From the NCBI RefSeq assembly GCF_014349105.1, contig NZ_JACSJI010000002.1:62001-126000 (forward strand): 64,000 nt of DNA. The letters run 5' to 3'. Positions within the stretch are counted from its first letter, which is position 1. Every line of letters starts with the position of its first letter. The DNA is from Caulobacter sp. 17J80-11 (GTDB lineage Bacteria; Pseudomonadota; Alphaproteobacteria; Caulobacterales; Caulobacteraceae). Positions 30,712 to 44,061 of the stretch are shown piece after piece. A model generated the notes under the pieces. That model saw nothing but the letters and a program-made list of their open reading frames with translations. It had not been told where the DNA came from and did no database searches. Position numbers and translations under genes: made by a program.

Positions 30712-32916
30712 ATGACCAAGCATTTCAGCCCTGACGACGAAGGCGGCCGCATCGTCGACGAGCCGATGGGCGAGGCGCTGTCGCGCCGCTATCTGGCCTA
30801 CGCGCTGTCGACCATCATGCACCGGGCCCTGCCGGACGTGCGCGACGGCATGAAGCCGGTGCACCGGCGCGTCATGTACGCCATGCACGAGATGCGCCTG
30901 AACCCCGACGCCGCGGCGCGCAAGTGCGCCAAGGTGGTCGGCGAGGTGATGGGCTCCTATCACCCGCACGGCGACCAGGCGATCTACGACGCCCTGGTGC
31001 GCCTGGCGCAGGACTTCTCGCAGCGCTACCCGCTGGTCGACGGCCAGGGCAACTTCGGCAATATCGACGGCGATAGCGCCGCGGCCATGCGCTACACCGA
31101 GTGCAAGCTGACGCCCGCCGCCCAGCTGCTGCTCGCCGGCATCGACGAGGATGCGGTCGACTTCCGCCCGACCTACGACGGCCAGGACGAAGAGCCGGTG
31201 GTTCTGCCGGCGGCCTTCCCCAACCTGCTGGCCAACGGCGCCACCGGCATTGCGGTCGGCATGGCCACCTCGATCCCGCCGCACAACGCCGCCGAGCTGA
31301 TCGACGCCTGCCATCTGCTGCTCGAGAACCCCGGGGCGACCACCGCCGACATCATGACCAAGCTGCCGGGGCCGGACTTCCCGACCGGCGGCGTCTCGGT
31401 CGAGACCAAGGCGGCGATTCACGAGGCTTACGAGACCGGCCGCGGCGGCGTACGCCTGCGCGCGCGCTGGGAGAAGGAGGACCTGGGCCGCGGCGTCTGG
31501 CGGATCATCGTCACCGAGATCCCCTACCAGGTTCAGAAGTCGCGCCTGATCGAGCAGCTGGCCGACCTGATCGAGAACAAGAAGGCGCCGCTGCTGGGCG
31601 ACGTGCGCGACGAGTCGGCGGAGGATATCCGTCTCATCCTCGAGCCGAAGAACCGCACGGTCGAACCTGAGATCCTGATGGAAAGCCTGTTCAAGCTTTC
31701 CGATCTGGAGACCCGCTTCCCGATCAACATGAACGTGCTGGACGGCAAGGGCACGCCGCGCGTCATGGGGGTGAAGGACTGCCTGCAGGCCTTCCTCGAC
31801 CACCGCCGCGACGTGCTGGTCCGCCGGTCCAACTGGCGTCTGGAGCGCATCGAGAGGCGCCTGCACGTCCTGGAAGGCCTGCTGATCGCCTTCCTGAACC
31901 TGGACGAGGTGATCCGCATCGTCCGCGAGGAGGAGCAGCCCAAGGCCGAGCTGATCAAGGCCTTCGCCCTGACCGAGGTCCAGGCCGACTTCATCCTCGA
32001 CACCCGGCTGCGCAACCTGGCCAAGCTGGAAGAGATGCAGATCAAGGGCGAGCACGAGAAGCTCGCCGCCGAGCGGGACGAGATCAATTCGCTGCTGGGC
32101 TCGCCGGCCAAGCAGTGGAAGCGCATCGGCAAGGACCTGGCCGAGGTGCGCAAGGTGCTGCTGTCGGCCCGCCGCACGACCTTCGCCGACGCTCCGCAGG
32201 TGTCGGCCGACGTCTCGGTCGAAGCCTTCGTGGTGCGCGAGCCGGTGACCGTGATCCTGTCCGAGCGCGGCTGGATCCGCTCGGCCAAGGGCAAGGTCGA
32301 GGATCCGTCTGAGCTGAAGTTCAAGGAAGGCGACAAGCTCGCCTGGCTGATCCCGGCCGAGACCGTCGACAAGCTGCTGATCTTCGCCTCCGACGGCCGG
32401 TTCTTCACCCTGCCGATCGACAAGCTGCCGTCGGCCCGCGGCCACGGCGAGCCGCTGCGCCTGATGATCGACTTCGAGGAAGGCTCGAAGATCGTGGCCG
32501 TGTTCGCCCACAAGCCGGGCCGCAAGCTGTTCCTGGCGTCGAAGGCCGGCTACGGCTTCATCCTGCCGGAGGAGGAGGCGATCGCCTCGCGCCGCGCCGG
32601 CAAGCAGGTCCTGAACGGCGACGCGGCGCTGTGCCTGCCCGTCGAGGGCGACCACCTGGCGGTGCTGGGCGACAACGGCAAGGCGTTGGTCTTCCCGCTG
32701 GCCGAGCTGCCGGAAATGCCGCGCGGCAAGGGCGTGAAGCTGCAGAGCTACCGCGAGGGCGGCTTCAGGGACGCCACCGCCTTCGCCGCCGAGACCGGCC
32801 CCGAGTGGGTCGACGGCGGCGGTCGACGCCGTCAGTGGGCCGACTGGAAGGACTGGCTGGGCAAGCGCGCCCAGTCCGGCAAGGCCGCGCCCAAGGGGCT
32901 GAAGAAGTTCCGGTGA
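30712..32916 (+). CDS. parC: DNA topoisomerase IV subunit A
   Basis: This 734-residue protein cuts and rejoins DNA for chromosome decatenation. The active-site Tyr128 lies in AAAMRYTEC. It is ParC rather than GyrA because the C-terminal beta-pinwheel lacks a GyrA box and is short. The quinolone pocket reads [12 protein letters not shown], with Gln89 where Ser is found in E. coli. The C-terminus is basic ([11 protein letters not shown]). Its partner gene parE is about 5 kb away on the other strand. Confidence 0.95.
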   Translation: MTKHFSPDDEGGRIVDEPMGEALSRRYLAYALSTIMHRALPDVRDGMKPVHRRVMYAMHEMRLNPDAAARKCAKVVGEVMGSYHPHGDQAIYDALVRLAQDFSQRYPLVDGQGNFGNIDGDSAAAMRYTECKLTPAAQLLLAGIDEDAVDFRPTYDGQDEEPVVLPAAFPNLLANGATGIAVGMATSIPPHNAAELIDACHLLLENPGATTADIMTKLPGPDFPTGGVSVETKAAIHEAYETGRGGVRLRARWEKEDLGRGVWRIIVTEIPYQVQKSRLIEQLADLIENKKAPLLGDVRDESAEDIRLILEPKNRTVEPEILMESLFKLSDLETRFPINMNVLDGKGTPRVMGVKDCLQAFLDHRRDVLVRRSNWRLERIERRLHVLEGLLIAFLNLDEVIRIVREEEQPKAELIKAFALTEVQADFILDTRLRNLAKLEEMQIKGEHEKLAAERDEINSLLGSPAKQWKRIGKDLAEVRKVLLSARRTTFADAPQVSADVSVEAFVVREPVTVILSERGWIRSAKGKVEDPSELKFKEGDKLAWLIPAETVDKLLIFASDGRFFTLPIDKLPSARGHGEPLRLMIDFEEGSKIVAVFAHKPGRKLFLASKAGYGFILPEEEAIASRRAGKQVLNGDAALCLPVEGDHLAVLGDNGKALVFPLAELPEMPRGKGVKLQSYREGGFRDATAFAAETGPEWVDGGGRRRQWADWKDWLGKRAQSGKAAPKGLKKFR

Positions 32917-32920
32917 ATTT

Positions 32921-32982
32921 CCCTCTCCCAAAGGGAGAGGGAGGGGCCCATCGCGCCAGCGATGGGAGGGTGAGGGGTTACG
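32921..32982 (+). repeat. Intergenic repeat element, copy 1
   Basis: This is one of two inverted copies of a roughly 62-bp element lying between parC and the convergent acyltransferase gene. It contains its own stems: CCCTCTCCC/GGGAGAGGG and CCCATCGC/GCGATGGG, and ends in GGGAGGGTGAGGGGTTACG. The second copy is at 33028-33089 on the other strand. Confidence 0.75.
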
Positions 32983-33027
32983 CGGCCAGCCGCGTGCCCT
33001 CATCCCGATGCCTCATCCGGACAGCTC

Positions 33028-33089
33028 CGTAACCCCTCACCCTCCCAGCCCTTCGGGCCGGGTCCCTCCCTCTTCCTCTGGGAGAGGGG
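33028..33089 (-). repeat. Intergenic repeat element, copy 2 (inverted)
   Basis: Read on the minus strand, this copy begins CCCCTCTCCC and ends GGGAGGGTGAGGGGTTACG, identical to copy 1 over the last 19 bases and similar throughout. The internal stem differs (CAGCCC/GGGCCG). With the 45 bases between, the pair could fold into a large cruciform or hairpin like a BIME of enteric bacteria, and may act as a bidirectional transcript end. Confidence 0.75.
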
Positions 33090-33092
33090 CGC

Positions 33093-33884
33093 TCACCCGG
33101 CCGCCGCGGCGGCGCGCTTGGCCTCACGGGCGATCTCGTCGGGCGTGGGCACCAGCACGGCCATCTGCACCGGCTTGCCGGTCGCTTCGGCCACCAGTTC
33201 GGCGGTGCGGGTCTCGACCGCTTCTTCCAGGCGCTTGAGGAACTCGGCCTTGGGCAGGCCGGCGGGGATCGGGTCGAGGAATTCGATGGTGGCCGTGCCG
33301 GGGTTCTTCTTGGCGCTGGTCTGCTGCCAGAACAGGCCGAGGTTGGTCGCCAGCGGCACCACCGGCATGTCGAAGTCGGTGGACATGTGCCAGACGCCCG
33401 ACCGATAGCGGAAGCGCTCGCCGATCTTGGCCAGGTTGCCTTCCGGATAGATCAGGATCTTGCGGTTCTCGGCCTTGGCCTGGGCCGCGCTTTCGGAAAG
33501 CGCCCGGCGCGCTTCGGGGCCGCCGCAGTTGTCGACCACGATGGCCCCCAGCTTCTTCAGCACGCCCGAGAGCAGCGGGAAGCGCTCCAGGTGGTCGCCG
33601 GTGACGAAGGCCAGGTCGTCGAACTGGGAGTAGACGCTGAAGCCGTCGCCCCAGGACTGGTGCTTGGCGGCGATGATGAAGGCGCCCTCGGGCAGCCGTT
33701 CGCGGCCACGCACGTCCAGCTTGATCCCGGCGAAGATCCGCATGGCCTGCACCATGCGCCGCACGTAGCGGCGGATGATCCAGCTGGTCGCCTTGCGTCC
33801 GGGCGTCAGCGCCGCGAAGGCCGCCATGGTGGCGTAGAGGATCGACAGGACCCAGTAGACGAGGTTGAAGAGGAAGCTGCGCAT
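33093..33884 (-). CDS. plsC: 1-acyl-sn-glycerol-3-phosphate acyltransferase (PlsC family)
   Basis: This 263-residue inner-membrane enzyme adds an acyl chain to lysophosphatidic acid in phospholipid synthesis. Motif I is KHQSWGD (His-X4-Asp), motif III is IYPEGN, and motif IV is VVPLATN. An N-terminal membrane span (FLFNLVYWVLSILYATMAAF) precedes the catalytic part. Other lysophospholipid acyltransferase roles cannot be excluded. It converges on parC across the repeat pair. Confidence 0.9.
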   Translation of the reverse strand: MRSFLFNLVYWVLSILYATMAAFAALTPGRKATSWIIRRYVRRMVQAMRIFAGIKLDVRGRERLPEGAFIIAAKHQSWGDGFSVYSQFDDLAFVTGDHLERFPLLSGVLKKLGAIVVDNCGGPEARRALSESAAQAKAENRKILIYPEGNLAKIGERFRYRSGVWHMSTDFDMPVVPLATNLGLFWQQTSAKKNPGTATIEFLDPIPAGLPKAEFLKRLEEAVETRTAELVAEATGKPVQMAVLVPTPDEIAREAKRAAAAAG

Positions 33885-33959
33885 GGGATCCCTGTCCGTT
33901 CGGCGGGGCCGACCTTGGCGGTGAATCTCTTTCCGATTGTCTAGCAGGAGTCTGCACGG

Positions 33960-34364
33960 ATGAGCGTCAGCGACGCGTTTGGGGAGCGGGCGCGCGACCT
34001 GTTGTCGGTCGCGCCCGACCTGCGGTTCCGCAAGATGTTCGGTGAGATCGGCGCCTATTCGGGCGAGCTGTTCTTCGCCCTCGTGGCGGACGAGGCGGTC
34101 TGGCTGAAGGCCGACGACGTCAACGAGGCCGCCTTTGTCGAGGCGGGCGTTCCGCTGTTCGTCTACGGCGAGAAGGACGGCAAGCCGATGAGCCTGCGCT
34201 ACCGGCGGCTTCCCGACCCCGCCTGGGACGACGAGGACGAGGCGCGCCGCTGGATCGGGCTTGGGCTGGATGCCGCGCGCCGGGCCAAGGCCGCCAAAGC
34301 CGCGAAGGGCAAGAAGACGCCGGTGAAGGTCGACCTCGGGCCGGGGCCTTGGGACGAGGCCTAG
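33960..34364 (+). CDS. TfoX N-terminal domain protein
   Basis: This 134-residue protein matches the TfoX_N domain: RFRKMFGEIGAYSGELFFALVADEAVWLKAD is the fold core, followed by PMSLRYRRLP. TfoX/Sxy in gamma-proteobacteria promotes competence, but stand-alone TfoX_N proteins in alphaproteobacteria have no known function. The C-terminal 30 residues form a Lys/Ala-rich tail. Its TAG stop shares CTAG with the stop of the convergent cyclase gene. Confidence 0.85.
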   Translation: MSVSDAFGERARDLLSVAPDLRFRKMFGEIGAYSGELFFALVADEAVWLKADDVNEAAFVEAGVPLFVYGEKDGKPMSLRYRRLPDPAWDDEDEARRWIGLGLDAARRAKAAKAAKGKKTPVKVDLGPGPWDEA

Positions 34365-35419
34365 GCCGCGTCCTTGGGCCGTTCGGCGCTGGTCACCCGG
34401 TTACGGCCGCCGCGCTTGGAGGCGTAGAGGGCCTCGTCGGCGCGTTCGATCAGGGAGGCGGCGGTCTCGCCCTTCTTCATCTGCGCCAGGCCGGCGGAGA
34501 CGGTGACCTGGCCCAGGTCCTCGTTGGTCGAGCGGCGCTTCAGCGAGCGGCCGGCGATCTCCTGGCGCACGACGTCCAGCGCGCTTTGCACGGCGGCGGC
34601 GTTCTCGCCCGGGAAGATCAGGCCGAACTCCTCGCCGCCGTAGCGGGCGGCGATGCGGGGCGGCGAACCGGCCACGCGGCCGATCACGCTGGCGACGTAG
34701 CGCAGCACCTGGTCGCCGGTCTGGTGGCCCCATGTGTCGTTGAAGCGCTTGAAGTGGTCGATGTCGACGACGGCCAGGGTCAGCGGCTGGCCCTTTTCAT
34801 CGGCCTCGGCGCAGACGCGCGTCAGCTGTTCGTCGAAAGCCTTGCGGTTGGCCAGGTTGGTCAGGGCGTCGGTCATGGCGTCGCGGCGCACCTGTTCCAG
34901 GTGCTCGCGCAGCTTGGTGACCTCGCGGGTGGAGTCGTGCAGCCGGCGCTCAAGCTGGGAGTTCTCGCGGCTGACCTTGTCGGTGGCGGCGGCCAGGCCT
35001 TCGACCAGCTTGCGCAGGACTGGCGGCTCCTGGGTGTCGTTCAGGCCCTGGCTGGCGCCGGCCAGGGTCTTGCCGTAGGCGGCCTGGGTCTTCTGGGCGG
35101 TGGCCATGGCGGTGGCCACGCTGCGCAGTTCGCGGCTCAGCTGGGCGCCCGCGTCGCGAATCTCGTCCGAGAGGCGCGCGCGCGGCAGGAATTCGGCGGC
35201 CAGCGTCTCGCTGACGTCGTCGGTAAACGGTTCGCCGGCCGCCAGCATGCGCGTGATCTCGCGCGCCAGCGGGCTTTCAGGCTCGCCCAGATAGTGCAGC
35301 CAGAGCTCGAAATTGAGCGGCGTCGGCCATACGGCGGCGCTTTCCATCATCTCCAGCGCCTTGCGCGCCAAAGAGAAAGCGTCAGGACCGCGTAGCGCCA
35401 CCTCGACTTGGCCGGTCAT
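34361..35419 (-). CDS. GGDEF-domain diguanylate cyclase (DgcB-like)
   Basis: This 352-residue cytosolic protein makes cyclic di-GMP. An N-terminal helical domain with WPTPLNFELWLHYLGEP is followed by a predicted coiled coil (about residues 140-182) and a GGDEF domain with an active GGEEF at 261-265. The residues before it read RIAA, so the RxxD inhibitory site is absent and product feedback is unlikely. The architecture resembles Caulobacter DgcB, which acts in surface attachment, but I cannot confirm orthology. Confidence 0.9.
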   Translation of the reverse strand: MTGQVEVALRGPDAFSLARKALEMMESAAVWPTPLNFELWLHYLGEPESPLAREITRMLAAGEPFTDDVSETLAAEFLPRARLSDEIRDAGAQLSRELRSVATAMATAQKTQAAYGKTLAGASQGLNDTQEPPVLRKLVEGLAAATDKVSRENSQLERRLHDSTREVTKLREHLEQVRRDAMTDALTNLANRKAFDEQLTRVCAEADEKGQPLTLAVVDIDHFKRFNDTWGHQTGDQVLRYVASVIGRVAGSPPRIAARYGGEEFGLIFPGENAAAVQSALDVVRQEIAGRSLKRRSTNEDLGQVTVSAGLAQMKKGETAASLIERADEALYASKRGGRNRVTSAERPKDAA

Positions 35420-35520
35420 GTGTCCCCCCTGGGCGCCGCGGTTCTGGCGGCGCTGTGACGGGCAATACTTACGTGGACGACCGCAAACGCAGGGTTAAGG
35501 CCAAGGTTAAGCCAGCGCTT

Positions 35521-37098
35521 TCAGGTGGTTTTTTTCACCGGCGCGGCACGCAGCAGGAAGGCCGGGGTGCCGTCGCCGCCGAAGCCGACCACGCGCGGGC
35601 CCAGATCGTCGCGGTAGCGGCCGCGATCACGGTCGCGATCACGTTCCCGCTCGGGACGCGGCGAGGCGGGGGCAGGGCGCTCCGAGCGCTCGTGACGCTC
35701 AGGACGGGCTTCGGCCTTCTCGGGGCGGCGTTCGGCGCGGGCGGGCTCGCGCTCCCGACGCTCGGGCTTCGGTTCGCGCTCGCGGCGCTCCGGCTTCGGC
35801 TCGCGACGGTCGACCTTCGCTTCGGCGACTTCGGCTTCCGGCGCCTCTTCGCGCGGTTCGGCGCGACGGCCGCGGCCGCGTTCGCCGCGTTCCGGCCGCT
35901 CGCCGCGCTCGGGACGGGCGCTGCGACCACGGCGGTCGCCGCCGCCGGCGCCGCCGGCCTGGCTCCAGTCGAGGTCGAGCGTGACCTCGTCGGGCGTCTT
36001 CTTGGTGAGCTTCAGCACCTTGTCCAGCGACTTGGCGTCAGCCGGGGTGACGATCATGAACGCTTCGCCCGAACGCCCGGCCCGGCCGGTGCGGCCGATG
36101 CGGTGGACGTAGTCGTCGGCGTGGTGCGGCACGTCGTAGTTGAAGACGTGGCTGACGTCGGGGATGTCCAGGCCGCGCGCGGCGACGTCGGAGGCGACCA
36201 GCAGCTTCAGTTCGCCGGCCCGGAACGAGGCCAGGGTCTTCATGCGCACGCTCTGGTCCAGGTCGCCGTGAATGGCCGCGGCGTCGAAGCCGTGCTTCTT
36301 CAGCGACTTGGCGACGACATCGACTTCCGACTTACGGTTGCAGAAGACGATGCCGTTCTTGATCTCCGAGCGCTCGATCAGGGCGCGCAGCGCCAGGCGC
36401 TTGGCCCGCGGATCGACCGAGGGAATGTTGGCGATGTGCTGGGCGATGGTGTCGGCGGTGGTGGCCGGACGCGTGGCCTCGATCCGGGTCGGATCCTTGA
36501 GGAACTGCGTGGTCAGGCGCGTGATCTCGGGCGGCATGGTGGCCGAGAAGAACAGCGTCTGGCGGCTGGGCGGGGTCAGTTTGAAGATGCGCTCGATGTC
36601 GGGGATGAAGCCCATGTCGAGCATGCGGTCGGCTTCGTCGACGACCATCAGCTGCACGCCGGTGAGCAGCATCTTGCCGCGCTCGAACAGGTCCAGCAGG
36701 CGCCCCGGGGTGGCGATCAGCACGTCCACGCCCTTGTCGAGCGCGGCGACCTGGTCGCCCATCGAGACGCCGCCGATCAGCAGCGCCCAGCTGAGCTTGG
36801 TGCCCTTGGCGTATTTTTCGAAAGAACTCGCGACCTGGTCGGCCAGCTCGCGGGTCGGGGCCAGCACCAGGGCGCGCGGCATGCGGGCCTTGGAGCGGCC
36901 GGCCGACAGCCGGTCGATCATCGGCAGGGTGAAGGCGGCGGTCTTGCCGGTGCCCGTCTGGGCGATGCCGAGCACGTCGCGGCCCGCGAGTGCGACGGGG
37001 ATGGCCTGCGCCTGGATCGGCGTGGCGGTCGTGTAACCCGTATCGGCGACGGCCTGCAGCGTCGTCGCCGACAGGCCCAGTTCGGAAAATTCGGTCAT
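35521..37098 (-). CDS. rhlE: DEAD-box RNA helicase (RhlE type) with disordered Arg/Glu tail
   Basis: This 525-residue helicase has a full set of motifs: the Q motif near residue 25, Walker A AQTGTGKT, PTRELA, GG, TPGR, DEAD in VVDEADRMLDMGF, SAT, and C-terminal ARGLDIP and HRIGRTGR. RecA-like domains end near residue 375. The last 150 residues are disordered, very rich in Arg, Glu and Pro, with the unit KPERREREP repeated twice; such tails bind RNA and can drive condensate formation. RhlE helicases act in ribosome assembly and mRNA decay. Confidence 0.93.
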   Translation of the reverse strand: MTEFSELGLSATTLQAVADTGYTTATPIQAQAIPVALAGRDVLGIAQTGTGKTAAFTLPMIDRLSAGRSKARMPRALVLAPTRELADQVASSFEKYAKGTKLSWALLIGGVSMGDQVAALDKGVDVLIATPGRLLDLFERGKMLLTGVQLMVVDEADRMLDMGFIPDIERIFKLTPPSRQTLFFSATMPPEITRLTTQFLKDPTRIEATRPATTADTIAQHIANIPSVDPRAKRLALRALIERSEIKNGIVFCNRKSEVDVVAKSLKKHGFDAAAIHGDLDQSVRMKTLASFRAGELKLLVASDVAARGLDIPDVSHVFNYDVPHHADDYVHRIGRTGRAGRSGEAFMIVTPADAKSLDKVLKLTKKTPDEVTLDLDWSQAGGAGGGDRRGRSARPERGERPERGERGRGRRAEPREEAPEAEVAEAKVDRREPKPERREREPKPERREREPARAERRPEKAEARPERHERSERPAPASPRPERERDRDRDRGRYRDDLGPRVVGFGGDGTPAFLLRAAPVKKTT

Positions 37099-37261
37099 AC
37101 TTCAGGTGATCAGGCGGTTCGACACGCCCGGGGGGCGCGCAAACGCGGCGGCGCGGACGGACGTCGTCGCGCAGAACCCGAACATAGGGATGAAGGCCAG
37201 CAAGTCAATCTGCAGCACCGCCGCGTGTTTCGGGCGGCGGCGAGCGTGGCTTGATTGCAGC

Positions 37262-37597
37262 TCAGCGCTGCTGCGACCGTAGTTCGAGCACCAGAAACAT
37301 GGGCGCCGGGGCGTCGCTGGTGAAAGCGTAGCTTTCCCAGAAGCACATGAAGTCGACGAGCTCTGCGCCGAATTCACGCGCCGCTGCGTCGCCGTTGCGG
37401 ACGTAGACCACGAGCGGCGTCTCCCGGCTGGCGTCTTCCGCGTCCTCCAGGAGCGCCTGGACGTGACCGGACTTGCCCGAGAGCGCCTTGTGAACGGTCG
37501 CGATCAGGCCGTCCAATCCGCCGAACCGGTATTCGGTTTCGACGACGCGGGCGCCGTCGACCGTATAGGCCGCGTCGAAATCGGCGCGCGAGGCCAC
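37262..37597 (-). CDS. Hypothetical protein downstream of parE
   Basis: This is a small soluble protein of about 111 residues that I do not recognise. It begins ASRADFDAAYTVDG after the GTG at 37597 and ends in FLVLELRSQQR. Features include alternating hydrophobic strands, an acidic segment LLEDAEDASRE and one Cys in VDFMCFWESY. Its frame extends upstream to parE, where GTG 37660 is another possible start, but a hairpin lies between. Codon usage fits a real gene. It may form an operon with parE. Confidence 0.6.
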   Translation of the reverse strand: MASRADFDAAYTVDGARVVETEYRFGGLDGLIATVHKALSGKSGHVQALLEDAEDASRETPLVVYVRNGDAAAREFGAELVDFMCFWESYAFTSDAPAPMFLVLELRSQQR

Positions 37598-37631
37598 CGT
37601 CGCGACGCGCGGGTCGACAGTTCCGCAGGGC

Positions 37632-37656
37632 GGGCGCCGAAATTGAAACGGCGCCC
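37632..37656 (-). terminator. Hairpin just after parE
   Basis: GGGCGCCG and CGGCGCCC form an 8-bp perfect stem with a 9-base AT-rich loop, 6 bases past the parE stop. No T tract follows, so termination may be partial or the hairpin may protect the 3' end. Confidence 0.4.
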
Positions 37657-37661
37657 CCACC

Positions 37662-39743
<2,082 letters not shown>

Positions 39744-39835
39744 ACGCGGGACTTTGCGGCGATTCGGAAACGAACTCGTATGGCGATCCGGCGCCTCCGG
39801 GGCAAGCGGAAGCAGCCAGGGATCGGCGTCGCGCC

Positions 39836-40423
39836 TCAGGCGTCGGCGGGCTCGCCGAAGCGGTTCGGCCCTGGCGTTCCGCGCCGGCACAGCAGCAACA
39901 CCAGGATCCCGAGCGCGGCCAGGTAGAGCATGTTGTTGAGAAAGAGCAGCAGCACCGGCGTCAGATCCGGGGTTTCTGAACCGGCGGCGACTTCGGCGAA
40001 CACCCGCGGCATCGCGACCAGGCCGAAGGCGAGGAACGGCAGCGGCAGCAGCCCCAGCCATCCGGTGAGGCCGCTGTCGTGCAGCCGCCGAGCGACCGCC
40101 GCCGCGAGCAGGGCCGCTGCGAGCGCGACCGTGGCGCCGATGCCGCCGAACATCAGCCCGAAGTCCGGCATGACCTCAGGATGGCCGGCGGCCACCCGCA
40201 CCGAATAGCCGCCGGGGCTCGTTTGGACGCTCACCGCCTCCGGATGTTCGGCCGCCAACCGCGCCGCCTTGGCGAAGAAGTCGTTCATCACTGGGATCAT
40301 GACGGCGAAGGCGCCGACCATGGTCAGGGCGATCACGCAGGCGACGTAGGGCCAGAACCGCCCCGGGCTTTCGCGTCCCTTGAACACGCCCAGGCTACGC
40401 AGGTTTGTGATGACGCCGTTCAT
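39836..40423 (-). CDS. DUF805-family membrane protein
   Basis: This 195-residue inner-membrane protein has about four spans. The DUF805 landmarks are the N-terminal FKGRESPGRFWPYV, the central ARRLHDSGLTGWLGLLPL and the short terminal tail RRGTPGPNRFGEP. Its function is unknown. The ATG at 40423 begins MNGVITNLRSLGVFKGR, normal for the family. The loop between spans 1 and 2 is longer than usual, about 50 residues. Confidence 0.85.
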   Translation of the reverse strand: MNGVITNLRSLGVFKGRESPGRFWPYVACVIALTMVGAFAVMIPVMNDFFAKAARLAAEHPEAVSVQTSPGGYSVRVAAGHPEVMPDFGLMFGGIGATVALAAALLAAAVARRLHDSGLTGWLGLLPLPFLAFGLVAMPRVFAEVAAGSETPDLTPVLLLFLNNMLYLAALGILVLLLCRRGTPGPNRFGEPADA

Positions 40424-40502
40424 GAATCGATCCCTCAACTGTACGTAGAGCCCCTGGTTAAGCGTCGGCGGGCGATCTGCAAAGGTTGGGCGGCGCAGAA
40501 AA

Positions 40503-40531
40503 GAAAAGGCCGCGGATCGCTCCGCGGCCTT
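40503..40531 (-). terminator. Rho-independent terminator of glnB-glnA
   Basis: AAGGCCGCGGA and TCCGCGGCCTT make an 11-bp stem with a 4-base loop. On the minus strand it is followed by TTCTTTTC. It lies 28 bases beyond the glnA stop. Confidence 0.85.
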
Positions 40532-40558
40532 GATCACCATTGCGGCAAGTCCTGCGAC

Positions 40559-41965
40559 TTAGCCGTTGTAGTACATGTCGAATTCGACCGGGTGCGGGTG
40601 CAGCTGCAGGCGCGCGACCTCGGCTTCCTTCAGCTCGATGTACGAGTCGATGAAGTCGTCGTCCATCACGCCGCCCTTCTTCAGGAAGGCGCGGTCCTTA
40701 TCCAGCGAGTCCAGGGCTTCGCGCAGCGAGCCGCAGACCTCGGGGACGTTCTTCCGCTCCTGCGGCGGCAGATCGTACAGGTTCTTGTCCATCGCCGCGC
40801 CCGGATCGATGCGGTTCTCGATGCCGTCGAGGCCGGCCATCAGCAGGGCGACGAAGGTCAGGTACGGGTTGCCCATCGGGTCGGGGAAGCGGACCTCGAT
40901 GCGCTTGGCCTTCGGCGACGACACGTAGGGGATACGGATCGAGGCCGAGCGGTTGCGCGACGAGTAGGCCAGCTTCACCGGGGCTTCGTAGCCCGGCACC
41001 AGGCGCTTGTAGGAGTTGGTGGTCGGGTTGGCGAAGGCGTTGATCGCCTTGGCGTGCTTGATCACGCCGCCGATGTACCAGAGGCACAGGTCCGACAGGC
41101 CGGCGTACTTGTCGCCCGCGAACAGCGGCTTGCCGGCCTTCCAGATCGACTGGTGCACGTGCATGCCCGAGCCGTTGTCGCCGAACATCGGCTTCGGCAT
41201 GAAGGTCGCCGACTTGCCGTAAGCCGCCGCCACGTTGTGGACGACGTACTTATACAGCTGCATCCGGTCGGCCATGGTGATCAGGTCGCTGAACTTCAGG
41301 CCGAGTTCGTGCTGCGCCGGGGCGACCTCGTGGTGGTGCTTCTCGGGCTCCAGGCCCATTTCGCCCATCACCTGCAGCATTTCACCGCGCAGGTCCTGGC
41401 CGGAGTCCACCGGGTTGACCGGGAAGTAGCCGCCCTTCGGGCCCGGGCGGTGGCCCATGTTGCCTTCCGGATAGACCTTGGCCGAGTTGGCCGGCAGCTC
41501 GACCGAGTCGAAGGCGAAGCCGGTGTTCTCGGGGTTGGTCGACCAGCGCACGTCGTCGAACACGAAGAACTCGGCCTCGGGGCCGAAGTAGACGGTGTCG
41601 CCCACGCCGGCCGACTGCACGTAGGCCAGGGCCTTCTTGGCCATGGAGCGCGGGTCGCGGGTGTAGGGCTCGCCGGTGTCCGGGTTCAGCACGTCGCAGA
41701 ACAGGAACAGCGTGGTCTGCTGGTAGAACGGGTCGATGTAGCTGGTCGCGAGGTCCGGCTTCAGCAGCATGTCGGACTCGTTGATCGCCTTCCAGCCGGC
41801 GATCGAGGAGCCGTCGAACATGGTGCCTTCGGTCAGGAACTCTTCGTCGACCATGCCGACGTCGAAGGTCACGTGCTGCAGTTTGCCCTTCGGATCGGTG
41901 AAGCGCAGGTCGACGTAGCGGACCTCTTTCTCCTTGATCTCTCTCAGGAGTTCGGCGGGGCTCAT
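40559..41965 (-). CDS. glnA: Glutamine synthetase type I
   Basis: This 468-residue enzyme makes glutamine from glutamate, ammonia and ATP. The N-terminal beta-grasp region ([16 protein letters not shown]), the catalytic-domain signature FDGSSIAGW, the ATP region [16 protein letters not shown] and the adenylylation loop [11 protein letters not shown] with its regulatory Tyr are all present. The GSI-beta class is controlled by reversible adenylylation through GlnE, which PII signals. It lies 61 bases downstream of glnB in one operon, the usual alphaproteobacterial pairing. Confidence 0.97.
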   Translation of the reverse strand: MSPAELLREIKEKEVRYVDLRFTDPKGKLQHVTFDVGMVDEEFLTEGTMFDGSSIAGWKAINESDMLLKPDLATSYIDPFYQQTTLFLFCDVLNPDTGEPYTRDPRSMAKKALAYVQSAGVGDTVYFGPEAEFFVFDDVRWSTNPENTGFAFDSVELPANSAKVYPEGNMGHRPGPKGGYFPVNPVDSGQDLRGEMLQVMGEMGLEPEKHHHEVAPAQHELGLKFSDLITMADRMQLYKYVVHNVAAAYGKSATFMPKPMFGDNGSGMHVHQSIWKAGKPLFAGDKYAGLSDLCLWYIGGVIKHAKAINAFANPTTNSYKRLVPGYEAPVKLAYSSRNRSASIRIPYVSSPKAKRIEVRFPDPMGNPYLTFVALLMAGLDGIENRIDPGAAMDKNLYDLPPQERKNVPEVCGSLREALDSLDKDRAFLKKGGVMDDDFIDSYIELKEAEVARLQLHPHPVEFDMYYNG

Positions 41966-42026
41966 GGTGGTGTCCTTGGCGGTTCGGGGAGGGGAGGAGA
42001 GGTGGTCTCGGTCTGACGGCCCCGGC

Positions 42027-44019
<1,993 letters not shown>

Positions 44020-44061
44020 GGCGGACGGATCGCGAACGGCCGCTTCGGCATTTTCCAAGGC

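Noticed and set aside
35495-35510. TTAA-N8-TTAA upstream of the diguanylate cyclase gene, resembling a CtrA box
   Set aside because: The CtrA consensus needs 7 bases between the half-sites; here there are 8, and the flanks do not match.
35455-37254. A long forward frame opposite the rhlE gene
   Set aside because: The composition is typical of antisense frames, whereas the minus strand has every DEAD-box motif.
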